Assembly: GCA_014728035.1 (NCBI GenBank)
Contig: WJMJ01000078.1
Coordinates: forward strand, 124,001 to 188,000
From: Promethearchaeota archaeon
Lineage (GTDB): Archaea; Asgardarchaeota; Thorarchaeia; Thorarchaeales; Thorarchaeaceae
Length of the DNA: 64,000 nt
Direction of reading: 5' to 3'
The notes beneath the pieces were generated by a model. That model was not told the origin of the DNA. It searched no databases and saw only the letters and a program-made list of their open reading frames with translations. The translations under genes and the position numbers were made by a program. This document shows, piece after piece, positions 43,005-52,111 of the stretch; the first letter of the stretch is position 1, and each line of letters begins with the position of its first letter.

Positions 43005-44918
43005 ATGAAAGGTGGAACCAGTAACAACCCATGGAAAGCTATGATCAATTATGTTGCTGAAATAATATCTGAAAAAACAGAACTAGAAAAAAGCGAGATT
43101 CTAGATAGTCTCGAAGTTCCACCCGATTCAAATCTTGGAGACCTTGCAACAACCGTTTCATTTCAACTAGCTAAAATCCAAAAGAGGAACCCTGCGGTCA
43201 TTGCTGGAGAAATAGTTCAATATCTTGAAGAAGAGTCGGAAAAGAGTGGCTTCATCGACCATATTGAATCGAAAGGGCCCTACATCAATATCTTCTTTGA
43301 CAAAGGATGGGTTTCTTCATTTGTGGTCTCATGTGTAGAGCATTTCAAATCAGACTATGGAAAATCCGATGAATATAAGGGATTAAGAGCATTAATCGAA
43401 TTCCCTGCGGTTAATCCTTCAAAGCCATGGCACATTGGGCATACTCGAAATGCAGTGATTGGGGACACATTGGGAAAAATTCTTGATGCGGTCGGTTATG
43501 AGGTTATTCGACTGGATTATATCAATGACCTGGGACTCCAAATCGCACAGATTACATGGAAGTTAATGATGGACGGAGAACCCAATAGTATTGAAGAAAA
43601 GTACGACCATTTCATCGGAAAAATCTATGTTGATGTTCAAAAGGCCTTTGAAAAGTTTGATAATATTGAGAGAGAAGTTAGAGAAGTTGCAAGGAAACTG
43701 GAAGATCTCTCCAGTCCTGAATCAAAACAAAGTATTGAGATGGTAACAAAGTGTGTAAGAGCTCAATATCAGACAGCATATAGACTAGGAATATATCATG
43801 ATTATCAGGTCTGGGAAAGCCCTATAGCACATAGTGGGCTTCTGAAAATAGCAAAAGAGATGATGTTGCAGTGTGGAAATGTCGTCAAACTTCAAGAAGG
43901 AGAAAAAGCAGGATGCGTTGTTGCAAAGCTGGACTCTATGGACGAATTCAAGGGAATGAAAGATCCAAACAAAGTGTTATTCAGATCTGATGGAACAAGA
44001 ACGTACACAGGAGCGGATATAGCACTACAGCTTTGGAAGTTCGGTGTCTTTGAGGATCCCTTTAGATATCAAATATTTGAAACGCAACCGAACGGAGAAA
44101 ATGTTCTACGAACTTCGTTAGAGGGAGCGAAAGGAGGAATAGGAAAAGTAGATGTTGTATTCAATGTTATTGGAGCTGCACAAGCACATCCACAAAAATT
44201 AGTCTACTCAATCTTGGATTTACTAGGCTATGAGAAGGAAAGTAAAAATTCCCATCATATAGCATACGAGCTTGTAGGTCTAGAAGATGAAGATTTCTCA
44301 GGAAGAAAAGGAACATGGATAGGATATAGTTGCGATGCGGTACTAGATAAAGCCAAAGAATTGGCTAAAGACGAGGTTTCAAAGAGAAATAAAGAGTGGA
44401 ATACTGAACAAATTAGCAAGGTTGCTGAACAGGTAGCTGTAGGAGCACTAAGATATTTCATGCTAAATGCTTCACCAGACAGAAAGATCACCTTTCGCTG
44501 GAAAGATGCACTTGATTTCAATGGAGATGCAGCACCATATCTGCAATACTCCTATGCTCGAGCAACACGAATTCTTGAGAAAGCTGAAAATAAAGAAATA
44601 CCTGAACCGGACTGCTCACTCCTAACTGCTTTACAAGAGTATGAGCTGATTAAAGCTATCGCAAAACTTCCAGAGGAAATTCTTGAAGTTGCAAGAGGAA
44701 TGAAGAAGAATGTATGGGGAACAGGATTCACATCAAACAGGATAACGAGCTATTGCTATAATCTTGCAACATTATTTAGTAAATTCTACGATTCATGCCC
44801 AGTCCTCAAGGCAAAACCAGAGATGATGGCAGCCAGACTTGAGTTGGTTCGAGTATTTCGAACTGTTATGTCCAATTGTTTAACGTTATTGGGAATCCCC
44901 ATTATCGAACGAATGTAA
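43005..44918 (+). CDS. argS: Arginyl-tRNA synthetase
   Basis: Class I synthetase that charges tRNA-Arg, 637 residues. An N-terminal additional domain (about 10-115, including NLGDLATTVSFQLAK and KGPYINIFFD) is typical of ArgRS. The HIGH box is PSKPWHIGHTRNAVIGD, followed by YINDLGLQIAQ. GALRYFMLNASPDRKITFRW (KMSKS-equivalent region of ArgRS) and the DALRM-type C-terminal helical domain (QYSYARATRILEKAE onward) complete it. GTG 42996 is an in-frame alternative start. It ends nine bases from a convergent tldE gene. Confidence 0.95.
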   Translation: MKGGTSNNPWKAMINYVAEIISEKTELEKSEILDSLEVPPDSNLGDLATTVSFQLAKIQKRNPAVIAGEIVQYLEEESEKSGFIDHIESKGPYINIFFDKGWVSSFVVSCVEHFKSDYGKSDEYKGLRALIEFPAVNPSKPWHIGHTRNAVIGDTLGKILDAVGYEVIRLDYINDLGLQIAQITWKLMMDGEPNSIEEKYDHFIGKIYVDVQKAFEKFDNIEREVREVARKLEDLSSPESKQSIEMVTKCVRAQYQTAYRLGIYHDYQVWESPIAHSGLLKIAKEMMLQCGNVVKLQEGEKAGCVVAKLDSMDEFKGMKDPNKVLFRSDGTRTYTGADIALQLWKFGVFEDPFRYQIFETQPNGENVLRTSLEGAKGGIGKVDVVFNVIGAAQAHPQKLVYSILDLLGYEKESKNSHHIAYELVGLEDEDFSGRKGTWIGYSCDAVLDKAKELAKDEVSKRNKEWNTEQISKVAEQVAVGALRYFMLNASPDRKITFRWKDALDFNGDAAPYLQYSYARATRILEKAENKEIPEPDCSLLTALQEYELIKAIAKLPEEILEVARGMKKNVWGTGFTSNRITSYCYNLATLFSKFYDSCPVLKAKPEMMAARLELVRVFRTVMSNCLTLLGIPIIERM

Positions 44919-44927
44919 TAGAAATCC

Positions 44928-46277
44928 CTAACCAGATGTCACTCTTGCAGATTCTATTACTAGAGATGGACTTACAATAGATGATGCCTTACGTACGTCA
45001 GCTCCTATTCTATGAACTCTTTTGAGTAGGTCAATCATATTGATTCCAATCAATGTGTTTTTGACTGGGTGGACTATTTCACCATTTTCAATGTAAAACC
45101 CCTCCATAATCATTGCACTAAGTTCTCCAGTTGTTAGATTAGGACTGTCAGCAGTGTATTGACATATAACTCCACGGTCTATTTCAGAAACTAAGTCATC
45201 AAGTGTGCCACGACCAGGAGAAACAATGAAGTTTGAAGAAGAGATGAAGGGAGTTCCAGAATAGGATGGACGCGCAGCATTTCCAGTGTTTTCAACCGAG
45301 CCTTTGTAAGCAGTGTATGAGTTGTGTAATAAGCTCTTCAGCACACCATTTTCGAGGATAGTTGTTTTTTGAGAGGGATATCCTTCAGCGTCATAAGGAC
45401 GTGATCCGATTCCTTGATTTAGTATTGCATTGTCAACTATATTCAATTTATCAGATGCAATCTCATCACCAAGATGATCCTGAATATATGACCGACCATA
45501 TTGCACTTCTTCAGCATTTATCGCTGATGCAAATCCGGAACCAAGAACAGTTGCAACTGCCAAAGGGGTAAGAATGACAGGTAATTCTCCACCCTCTATT
45601 ATTTTTCCACCTAAACCCGCAAGAGCTTGATTTGTAGCTTTTGAACCAACACGTTCGGGATCAATCTCACTCAATTTTCGAGTGATTTGATATTCATAAC
45701 TTGATGTTTGGTCATCATTCATTTTTACAGTAGGATAACTATAGACATAGAATGATGTTGAAGCTGTGAATTGTGCGATTCCAATAGAATTAGCAACAGC
45801 CCTTTGAGAATGAGACGCATTTAGAGTGGATTCAACCGCAATATCTGCTTTTCCTGCTGCTTGAATTGATGAATCCACTGTACGCATGATTATATCCGCT
45901 GCATAATCGGGCTCAATATCACGGATTTCGGAGTCAAACAAACCATCAACAACAGGATATTTACCAGAGTAGGATGGCAAACTAACAAACTCAGGATCAG
46001 GAATAGCAGCTTTCGCAATTTTTACTGCTCTTTCTGCAATTTCCAATATGTCTGAATCTTGTATAGTAGTCACATATGCGAATCCGATAGCCTTGTTGAC
46101 AATTGCTCTTATTCCACATCCAGCATCTCGAATCTCAGACGCAGTCTTGATTGTATTATTTTCTACTTCGATAGAGAAGGATTTAGATGATCCAATATAT
46201 GCTTCTGCTTGTTCTGCACCATGGCTCTCGGCTTTCCTTACAGCCTTTTCAGCTATTTCGAGTAATTCTTCTGTCAA
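44928..46277 (-). CDS. tldE: TldE/PmbA-like protease partner (pair B)
   Basis: Second TldE-type partner subunit, 449 residues from TTG 46277. Family features: AEQAEAYIGSSKSFSIEVEN at the N-terminus, VDNAILNQGIGSRPYDAEG in the middle, and PSYSGTPFISSSNFIVSPG. It lacks a zinc motif, as expected. The frame opens at ATG 46292 inside tldD, but TTG 46277 is placed correctly behind GGAGG and starts just after the TldD stop (46279-46281). It is co-transcribed with tldD of pair B. It is clearly diverged from pair A. Confidence 0.9.
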   Translation of the reverse strand: MTEELLEIAEKAVRKAESHGAEQAEAYIGSSKSFSIEVENNTIKTASEIRDAGCGIRAIVNKAIGFAYVTTIQDSDILEIAERAVKIAKAAIPDPEFVSLPSYSGKYPVVDGLFDSEIRDIEPDYAADIIMRTVDSSIQAAGKADIAVESTLNASHSQRAVANSIGIAQFTASTSFYVYSYPTVKMNDDQTSSYEYQITRKLSEIDPERVGSKATNQALAGLGGKIIEGGELPVILTPLAVATVLGSGFASAINAEEVQYGRSYIQDHLGDEIASDKLNIVDNAILNQGIGSRPYDAEGYPSQKTTILENGVLKSLLHNSYTAYKGSVENTGNAARPSYSGTPFISSSNFIVSPGRGTLDDLVSEIDRGVICQYTADSPNLTTGELSAMIMEGFYIENGEIVHPVKNTLIGINMIDLLKRVHRIGADVRKASSIVSPSLVIESARVTSG

Positions 46278-46278
46278 C

Positions 46279-47664
46279 CTACATGCCTCCAACGGGAATC
46301 TGACGTATTCTCACATGTGGTCCTCCGGACATTTCAGGAACGGATTGGCCATTTTTGCCACATGATCCCGCAGCTAACTCGAAATCACTCCCAACAGCAT
46401 CTATTTTATCCAGAATATCAAGTATTTGTCCAGCGAGTGAAACATCTCTAACCATTTCATCTAGTTCTCCATCTTCAATAATATATCCATGACTCGCTTG
46501 AAATACAAACTGGCCCTTTGCAGTCTCGGTGTATCCATAATTGAAGTCACAAAGGAGAATTCCATTCTTAGTTTCAGAGATAATTTCGTCAGCATCCCAT
46601 GTCCCCTTTTCCATGAAAGTGTTACTCATCCTTGGAATAGGAACATCCATGAAGGACTGAGCCCGTGCAGATCCATTAGCGAACATTTCAAGGCGGGATG
46701 AGGTTTCTAATGAGTGTAAAAGCTCGGTGAGAACACCATCTTTTACTAATTCTCGTTTTTTCGTTTTAGTACCTTCCCAATCATACTCAAATGAACCGCG
46801 CATTTCAGGTAACGTTGGATCATCACTGATATTAAGATGGTCAGGACCCACTTGCTCACCAATTTTGTCTTCGAGTATTGTTGCTTGTGCAAGAAATCCA
46901 TCAGCCTCACAAGCATGCCCAAAAGCTTCATGGACCATCACACCATTTAACACAGGATCGATTACTACATCATAGATACCGCCGGTTGCGGCCACAGAGT
47001 CCAGAAGCTCGATAGCTATTCTTGCGGACTCGGTCCCAATATTTTGTGGTCGCTCTAATTCAATCTTCTCGAATCCACCAACTACACCATAAGAGCGAGA
47101 TGCCCTTTGTCTATTAGTGCCATCTTTAGCTGTAGTTACACTAACAATACGAGGAAGGGAGTTTTCTCGATACACCGAAGTGCCAAAAGAGTTCAAGACG
47201 TAGAGATCGGTCCAAAGCTCACCGTAAACAGTTCTTGTATTCTGGATGCGTTCATCATATGATCTTGCTTGTTCATCAATCATCTTAGCAAATTCGATTT
47301 TATCTTCAAAGGCAACATCTCGAAAATCCTTTTTCGGTTTAAAATACACTTTGTCACAGTAAGTTTTTCCATGAATATCAAAAGATTCTTTCACTCGTGG
47401 TTTAGTTGCCAAGGCTAATTTAGCAACAGATTCTCCAGTTTCTCTTAATGCGGATGGAGATAGATCGGTTGTTTGTGCGAACGCCCACGCACCACCTACA
47501 AAAGCTCTAATTCCAGCACCTTTTAGATGCGATGAGAGTGCGCGTTTTGTTATTCCGTCGGTCATCTCGATAATCGTAGAGATAGAACTTTCGATTCGAA
47601 TGTCAGCGAAAGAAGCTCCTGCTTGTAATGCAGCATTCACAGCAATGTTTGCTAAATCTTCCAT
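46279..47664 (-). CDS. tldD: TldD-like zinc metalloprotease subunit (pair B)
   Basis: Second TldD catalytic subunit in the window, 461 residues like the first. The zinc site reads VMVHEAFGHACEADGFL (HExxGHxxE type). Closing segment SGGPHVRIRQIPVGGM matches the family. ATG 47664 starts the protein with LANIAVNAALQAGASFADIR, and the stop lies one base upstream of the tldE start. A 176-base divergent spacer separates it from the B-box/PH-like gene of the ESCRT region. Confidence 0.93.
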   Translation of the reverse strand: MEDLANIAVNAALQAGASFADIRIESSISTIIEMTDGITKRALSSHLKGAGIRAFVGGAWAFAQTTDLSPSALRETGESVAKLALATKPRVKESFDIHGKTYCDKVYFKPKKDFRDVAFEDKIEFAKMIDEQARSYDERIQNTRTVYGELWTDLYVLNSFGTSVYRENSLPRIVSVTTAKDGTNRQRASRSYGVVGGFEKIELERPQNIGTESARIAIELLDSVAATGGIYDVVIDPVLNGVMVHEAFGHACEADGFLAQATILEDKIGEQVGPDHLNISDDPTLPEMRGSFEYDWEGTKTKKRELVKDGVLTELLHSLETSSRLEMFANGSARAQSFMDVPIPRMSNTFMEKGTWDADEIISETKNGILLCDFNYGYTETAKGQFVFQASHGYIIEDGELDEMVRDVSLAGQILDILDKIDAVGSDFELAAGSCGKNGQSVPEMSGGPHVRIRQIPVGGM

Positions 47665-47840
47665 GGAAATCGCCTATAGCTTATACAAACCCAAGAACTG
47701 GGTGTTTTAATCAATTCGATTTAGGCGAATTTTTCAATGAATTTCTTATGGGTTTTGAATGAAATAGTGTATAACTGGGATGATACTAGGGTTATTCTTC
47801 TAATATGTTCTCAATATAGTTGCACTCAGAGGAATAGCAG

Positions 47841-49388
47841 ATGACACAAGATATGGCTAGGCAAACATGCAATATATGTAACGATACAAAAGCTTCGCAT
47901 CTCTGTGAAGGATGTGGAGAACTTCTTTGTCTTGAGTGTCAAGGAACAAAGTCTAGTATATTCTATGTTTGCAATGAGTGTCATCATGTTCTAGGAACAC
48001 CAAAACCTGGCGAAACATTTACTAATTGTCCTGACTGTGATTCAGAAAATCTGGGTGAAGGAAAACGGGTCGAGAATATTTGTCCTCGTTGCCATTCCAC
48101 AAAGACCGTTTTGCTAGAAGAAAAGAAACGTCATCTGACCCAGAATATCCGTCATGCCATCCAGAGCTTGTCATATGGACATTCAAAACTGAGAGAGTTC
48201 CAAAGCAAATTTACGAGTGCGAAACATTTGTTGGTATCACTGCGCATGGCGAATTTTCTCCACTATCATTGGTTAGAAACCAAGATGGAAGAAATCCATG
48301 ATGAAATTCCTGCAATCAAGACAAGAATTGCCAACCAAGCTGAGATAGTTGCAAGACAAATGGCTGCTGAAACTAAAGGTCTGATTGATTACAATGACTG
48401 GGAACCAGCACAATTTCCATTCATTGAGGGTGTCACCAATCGAGTGAATGAATTAGGAAAGCAATACAAGAGAGAGGTGGAGGATTCACTTCAGCAGATT
48501 CAACTTAAGCTAGATGAGCTCGATACCCAGCTTGAGGGCTTGAATTACTATCGAAATGAGTTTGCCAGTTTTTATGAGTTTGCAGAGCTATCGGTAAATG
48601 AACTACCAGTATCTGCATTTCCTGATGTTAAATTAACTGGTAGTGACTTTGTGAAAGCAGACAAATCTACTGGAACCCTATTCTTCACTAACAAGAGAGT
48701 CGTATTCATTGCTGAAACTGGTCTTGTAAGAAAGAAAACAGATGTGGTCTTCGACTACCCATTAATCTATTTGAATTCAATTGGAGAAGATGGAAGAATA
48801 AGAAAACGAGTTGTATTGAAATTCAAACAGGGAGAAATCAAAATCACGTGCTGTGAACAAACAGAAAGCGTATTACCAGATTACATTGAGATTGCTAGAA
48901 AATTTGACAAGTATATCCAAACAGACCTCCAAAGGGTGAGAAAGCTTGAACAAGCAGACCTCAATATCAGTGAAGTCCGAATGAAAATAGAGAATCTCGT
49001 TTATTCACTCTTAGCTCCCACCAGACGAGAAAAAGAAACAGACTATCGAGAGAAACAAAGATATATTCGCCCTCATTTAGATAGAAGAAGAGTTGTTAAT
49101 CCAAGCCAATACGATGATGAGAAAGGATTTCGAGAACACCTCGAGAGAACAATAGAACAACGTTCTCATGAGAGATATTCATATCCAGAAAAATCAGAGA
49201 TTCATGGATTAGAAAAAAGTCTTCAAGATTTAGAGTTTGCAATGCGTGACGCCATCCATCTACTGAGAAACGGAAGACTGATCCCTGAAGAGTTTATTAG
49301 AAGATACAAGCGTTTAGTGAGAGATTCCTATTTCACCAAGAAACGAATTAATGAAATGTCACGAGACCACCAAAAATATAGATGGTAG
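47841..49388 (+). CDS. B-box-like zinc finger protein with PH/GRAM-like domain
   Basis: Protein of 515 residues at the edge of the ESCRT locus. Residues 10-47 hold a B-box-like zinc cluster (CNIC, CEGC, CLEC, CNEC) and residues 63-84 a second zinc ribbon (CPDC ... CPRC). A long helical, coiled-coil region spans about 95-245. Residues about 258-358 look like a PH/GRAM domain: GTLFFTNKRVVFIAE is the characteristic strand pair, followed by VVFDYPLIYLNSIG and VLKFKQGEIKITC. The C-terminal part is charged and helical. Domain calls are by pattern. It is convergent with the ESCRT-III gene, one base apart. A role linking ubiquitin-like zinc modules to membranes is inference. Confidence 0.7.
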   Translation: MTQDMARQTCNICNDTKASHLCEGCGELLCLECQGTKSSIFYVCNECHHVLGTPKPGETFTNCPDCDSENLGEGKRVENICPRCHSTKTVLLEEKKRHLTQNIRHAIQSLSYGHSKLREFQSKFTSAKHLLVSLRMANFLHYHWLETKMEEIHDEIPAIKTRIANQAEIVARQMAAETKGLIDYNDWEPAQFPFIEGVTNRVNELGKQYKREVEDSLQQIQLKLDELDTQLEGLNYYRNEFASFYEFAELSVNELPVSAFPDVKLTGSDFVKADKSTGTLFFTNKRVVFIAETGLVRKKTDVVFDYPLIYLNSIGEDGRIRKRVVLKFKQGEIKITCCEQTESVLPDYIEIARKFDKYIQTDLQRVRKLEQADLNISEVRMKIENLVYSLLAPTRREKETDYREKQRYIRPHLDRRRVVNPSQYDDEKGFREHLERTIEQRSHERYSYPEKSEIHGLEKSLQDLEFAMRDAIHLLRNGRLIPEEFIRRYKRLVRDSYFTKKRINEMSRDHQKYRW

Positions 49389-49389
49389 A

Positions 49390-50004
49390 CTACATTCCAA
49401 GTTCTTTTTCAAGCGACTTGATCTCGTCTTCCAGCTCTTCGGTTTCCGATACTGGTCCTGAAGGTGTAGGTGCTTCTCCAATTCCTGCTTCTCGGTCGAT
49501 TTCTGCCATTGCAGATGCAAGGTCTTCTGAGGTGACTCTGCTATCACCTGTTGAATCAAATGCTTCTTCAGTTATACTACTCTCAATTTCAAATTCTTCA
49601 AGTCGTCTAGAGATATCATCAATATTCTCAACTACTTTTGTAGTATCAGTAGCATCTCCGAGAAGACCCAGAATCTTGGAAACTCGTTCTACGATTTTTG
49701 TTGCTTGCGCAGTAGTTTGAGCCCGAGTGATATGTGCAAGAATTTTCAAAAGCTGTAATCTTGACTTATCTATTGATAGAGCGTATCGCCTAAACCGGAC
49801 CATTTCAGTTGCGTACATACGATAAGCTTCATTCCGGTTTTCTTTTCTTGCTCTTATAGCTCGAGCTTTGACATCACGTTCTTCTTTCTCCAATTTGTTA
49901 CGTTGGCGCTCAAGTTGTTTCGTCATAATACGAAGCTGACTAGTTACCTCTGCTATATCGGGTTTCTTCTTGCCCCATGAAAATGCCTTTTTCAGTGCGT
50001 CCAA
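49390..50004 (-). CDS. ESCRT-III (Snf7-family) protein
   Basis: Membrane-remodelling filament subunit of about 204 residues. The N-terminal basic segment LKKAFSWGKKKP is the usual membrane-binding start. Long charged helices follow (TSQLRIMTKQLERQRNKLEK, RAIRARKENRNEAYRMYATE, RFRRYALSIDKSRLQLLKIL), typical of Snf7 helices 1-2, and an acidic C-terminal half. The last residues ELEDEIKSLEKELGM resemble an MIT-interacting helix (MIM1-like), the partner of the Vps4 MIT domain next door. The start is unclear: the frame begins at TTG 50034, but TTG 50004 follows GGTGAT and gives the conventional N-terminus. It shares a 117-146 base divergent spacer with vps4. Only one Snf7 paralogue is present here. 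Confidence 0.88.
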   Translation of the reverse strand: MDALKKAFSWGKKKPDIAEVTSQLRIMTKQLERQRNKLEKEERDVKARAIRARKENRNEAYRMYATEMVRFRRYALSIDKSRLQLLKILAHITRAQTTAQATKIVERVSKILGLLGDATDTTKVVENIDDISRRLEEFEIESSITEEAFDSTGDSRVTSEDLASAMAEIDREAGIGEAPTPSGPVSETEELEDEIKSLEKELGM

Positions 50005-50150
50005 CAATATCACCAATGGAAAAGAATATTCCAACTCAAGGTATGATGCTATCCGTTTAAATCTTCGCAGAAAGGAAAGTATAATGAAGCAATTACACTC
50101 ATAACACGGAAGGTTTTAACATGTTCAGAGCTTTCAAGTAGTGAGTAATC

Positions 50151-51377
50151 ATGTCAGGAAATGGTGGCGATCGAGTAGATAAAGGTCTAAAAGCACTCCT
50201 TGACAAGGCAATAGACCTTGATAAACGAGGAATGAACAAAGAAGCATGCGAATATTATCTCAAATCAAGTAAGATTCTACTCAAACTTTCAAATTCCGCA
50301 TCACTTCCATCCATCCGCAAACACTATTTTGATCGAGCTCAAGAGTGTGTTGATCGAGTTCGATACCTTTCAGGAATAAAGAAGAAATCAAAGGGCCCAA
50401 CTGAAGGACTTAGTACGATACCAAAGAGACATCCATTACCTGAAGAAACTGCTGAGAAAGAATCCAAAGATGCAGAGAGAGAAGAAGATACGGATGCACA
50501 AAGGCTCAAAGACATGATTGCTGACACAATAATTACAGAACGGCCAAACATCAAGATGTCTGAAATTGCAGGACTTGACGAAGCAAAACAAGCAATCCAA
50601 GATGCAATTATTGCTCCAGCAAAACACCCAGAGTTATTCAAAGGGAAATCACGCCAACCTTGGAGAGGTATCTTGTTTTATGGACCAGCTGGTTGTGGGA
50701 AGACCCTAATTGCTAAAGCGGTAGCAGCTGAAGTTAATGCCACCTTTTTCAACGTGTCAGCCGCTAATATTGTCAGCAAGTGGCTTGGGGAATCTGAAAG
50801 ATTGATTATGACCTTGTTTGATCTTGCTAGAAAGAATCAACCAGCAATCATCTTCATGGATGAACTAGATTCGGTGGGAGTGGCAAGGTCTGGTGATGAC
50901 GTTGGGGGAGAACGAAGACTAAAAACACAATTGCTAACTGAACTCCAAGGACTATCTAGTAAACAAGATGAACGAATTACAGTCATAGGTGCAACTAACT
51001 TACCTTGGGAGATTGATTTTGCTTTACGTTCACGGTTTGAAAAGAGAATTCATGTGCCATTGCCTAATAAAGAGGCACGAACGGAAATTTTCAAAATTCA
51101 TATGGAAGATATCGATATTGATACAGATGTCGATTTCAAAGAACTCGCAGATTTAAGTGAGGGATACAGTGGAAGAGATATCAGCGTAGTCTGTCGAGAA
51201 GCCGCAATGGAGCCCATTAGGGATCTTCAGAAGACTGGGAGAATGGATGACGAAGGTGAAATTCTATCACTTAGACCAGTTTCTAGAAATGATTTTCTCC
51301 AAGCAATAGACAACATTCGACCAGCAACATCTCCAGAGGATATCAAGAAGTATATTGATTGGGCGGAGGGCTCTTAA
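50151..51377 (+). CDS. vps4: Vps4-type AAA ATPase with MIT domain
   Basis: ATPase of 408 residues that disassembles ESCRT-III polymers. The MIT three-helix domain spans about 8-78 (LLDKAIDLDKRGMNKEACEY ... RKHYFDRAQECVDRVRYL). A charged linker precedes the AAA domain: Walker A GPAGCGKT at 178-185, pore loop SKWLGESE at 209-216, Walker B IIFMDELD at 233-240, sensor ATNLPW at 281-286 and arginine fingers in RSRFEKR at 293-299. The C-terminal helix RPATSPEDIKKYIDWAEG matches Vps4. The beta-domain insertion of eukaryotic Vps4 is very short. Vps25-like gene follows three bases downstream, forming an ESCRT operon. Confidence 0.95.
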   Translation: MSGNGGDRVDKGLKALLDKAIDLDKRGMNKEACEYYLKSSKILLKLSNSASLPSIRKHYFDRAQECVDRVRYLSGIKKKSKGPTEGLSTIPKRHPLPEETAEKESKDAEREEDTDAQRLKDMIADTIITERPNIKMSEIAGLDEAKQAIQDAIIAPAKHPELFKGKSRQPWRGILFYGPAGCGKTLIAKAVAAEVNATFFNVSAANIVSKWLGESERLIMTLFDLARKNQPAIIFMDELDSVGVARSGDDVGGERRLKTQLLTELQGLSSKQDERITVIGATNLPWEIDFALRSRFEKRIHVPLPNKEARTEIFKIHMEDIDIDTDVDFKELADLSEGYSGRDISVVCREAAMEPIRDLQKTGRMDDEGEILSLRPVSRNDFLQAIDNIRPATSPEDIKKYIDWAEGS

Positions 51378-51380
51378 ATC

Positions 51381-52106
51381 GTGAGCACAAGAGAACGAAC
51401 ACGGGAGAAGAAAGAGAAGACCAAATCAAGAACTACAGAGAAAAAGTCAGAGTCTATTGATAAGAAGACCGAATCTGGAGAGAACGAGAGAACACCTAGA
51501 GAAGTCGCCAAATCTGTTATAGGACGAACAGCTGAAAAAACCACCCAACACAGTAGCTTAGAATCGGGAAAAACTACTCAAGTCACCGATTCCATTCAAC
51601 CTCTACTTCCATTATGGGGAAACCGAGAAGAGAGTGAGTGGATGTATCACATTCCAGATAGAGGTGATGACAAGAAAATGTGGGCACAGGAGTGGGCGGA
51701 TTTTCTTCTTGAATGGACACAGGATAAAGTCGTACACATAATTTCAGTTACTATGTTCCTCAAGGAATCACCCTTTAACGAAATTCTAGGAAAATCTGAT
51801 GCTTTCAAAATGATTGGAGATGCACTAGTAGAAAAGGAAATGGCAGATTGGACAAGTAGAAAGAAAAGGCAACTTCGAATCTATTGGAGGCCATTAGAGG
51901 AGTGGGCGGATATCATTTATCAATGGGCTCTGGAAACTGGGCAAATCCGATTAGATGTCAAATCATTAATCATTCAAAACGCGGATCAAGATTTTGCTTC
52001 TCTGCCTGAGAAAGACCTGTATATAGTCATGGAACTGATGGTCGAAAAAGAATTTGCAGAATGGGTAGATAAGAAAAGAGGGGCTATCAAAGTCAACCTG
52101 ATTTAA
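51381..52106 (+). CDS. Vps25-like ESCRT-II subunit with charged N-terminal tail
   Basis: Protein of 241 residues. Residues 1-65 are low-complexity Lys/Glu/Arg/Thr sequence (TREKKEKTKSRTTEKKSES). Two winged helices follow at about 85-165 and 168-240: WAQEWADFLLEWTQDKVVHI and WRPLEEWADIIYQWALETGQ, the latter closely resembling the W-x-x-x-E-W-A helix of Vps25/EAP20. In eukaryotes Vps25 bridges ESCRT-II to ESCRT-III. The GTG start lies three bases after the vps4 stop. The charged tail is not part of eukaryotic Vps25 and could contact nucleic acid or membrane. Convergent with the Vps22/36-like gene, five bases apart. Confidence 0.85.
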   Translation: MSTRERTREKKEKTKSRTTEKKSESIDKKTESGENERTPREVAKSVIGRTAEKTTQHSSLESGKTTQVTDSIQPLLPLWGNREESEWMYHIPDRGDDKKMWAQEWADFLLEWTQDKVVHIISVTMFLKESPFNEILGKSDAFKMIGDALVEKEMADWTSRKKRQLRIYWRPLEEWADIIYQWALETGQIRLDVKSLIIQNADQDFASLPEKDLYIVMELMVEKEFAEWVDKKRGAIKVNLI

Positions 52107-52111
52107 CTAGT

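Noticed and set aside
47665..47840. ORF or RNA gene in the divergent spacer before the B-box/PH gene
   Set aside because: Only AT-rich promoter-like sequence is visible in these 176 bases.
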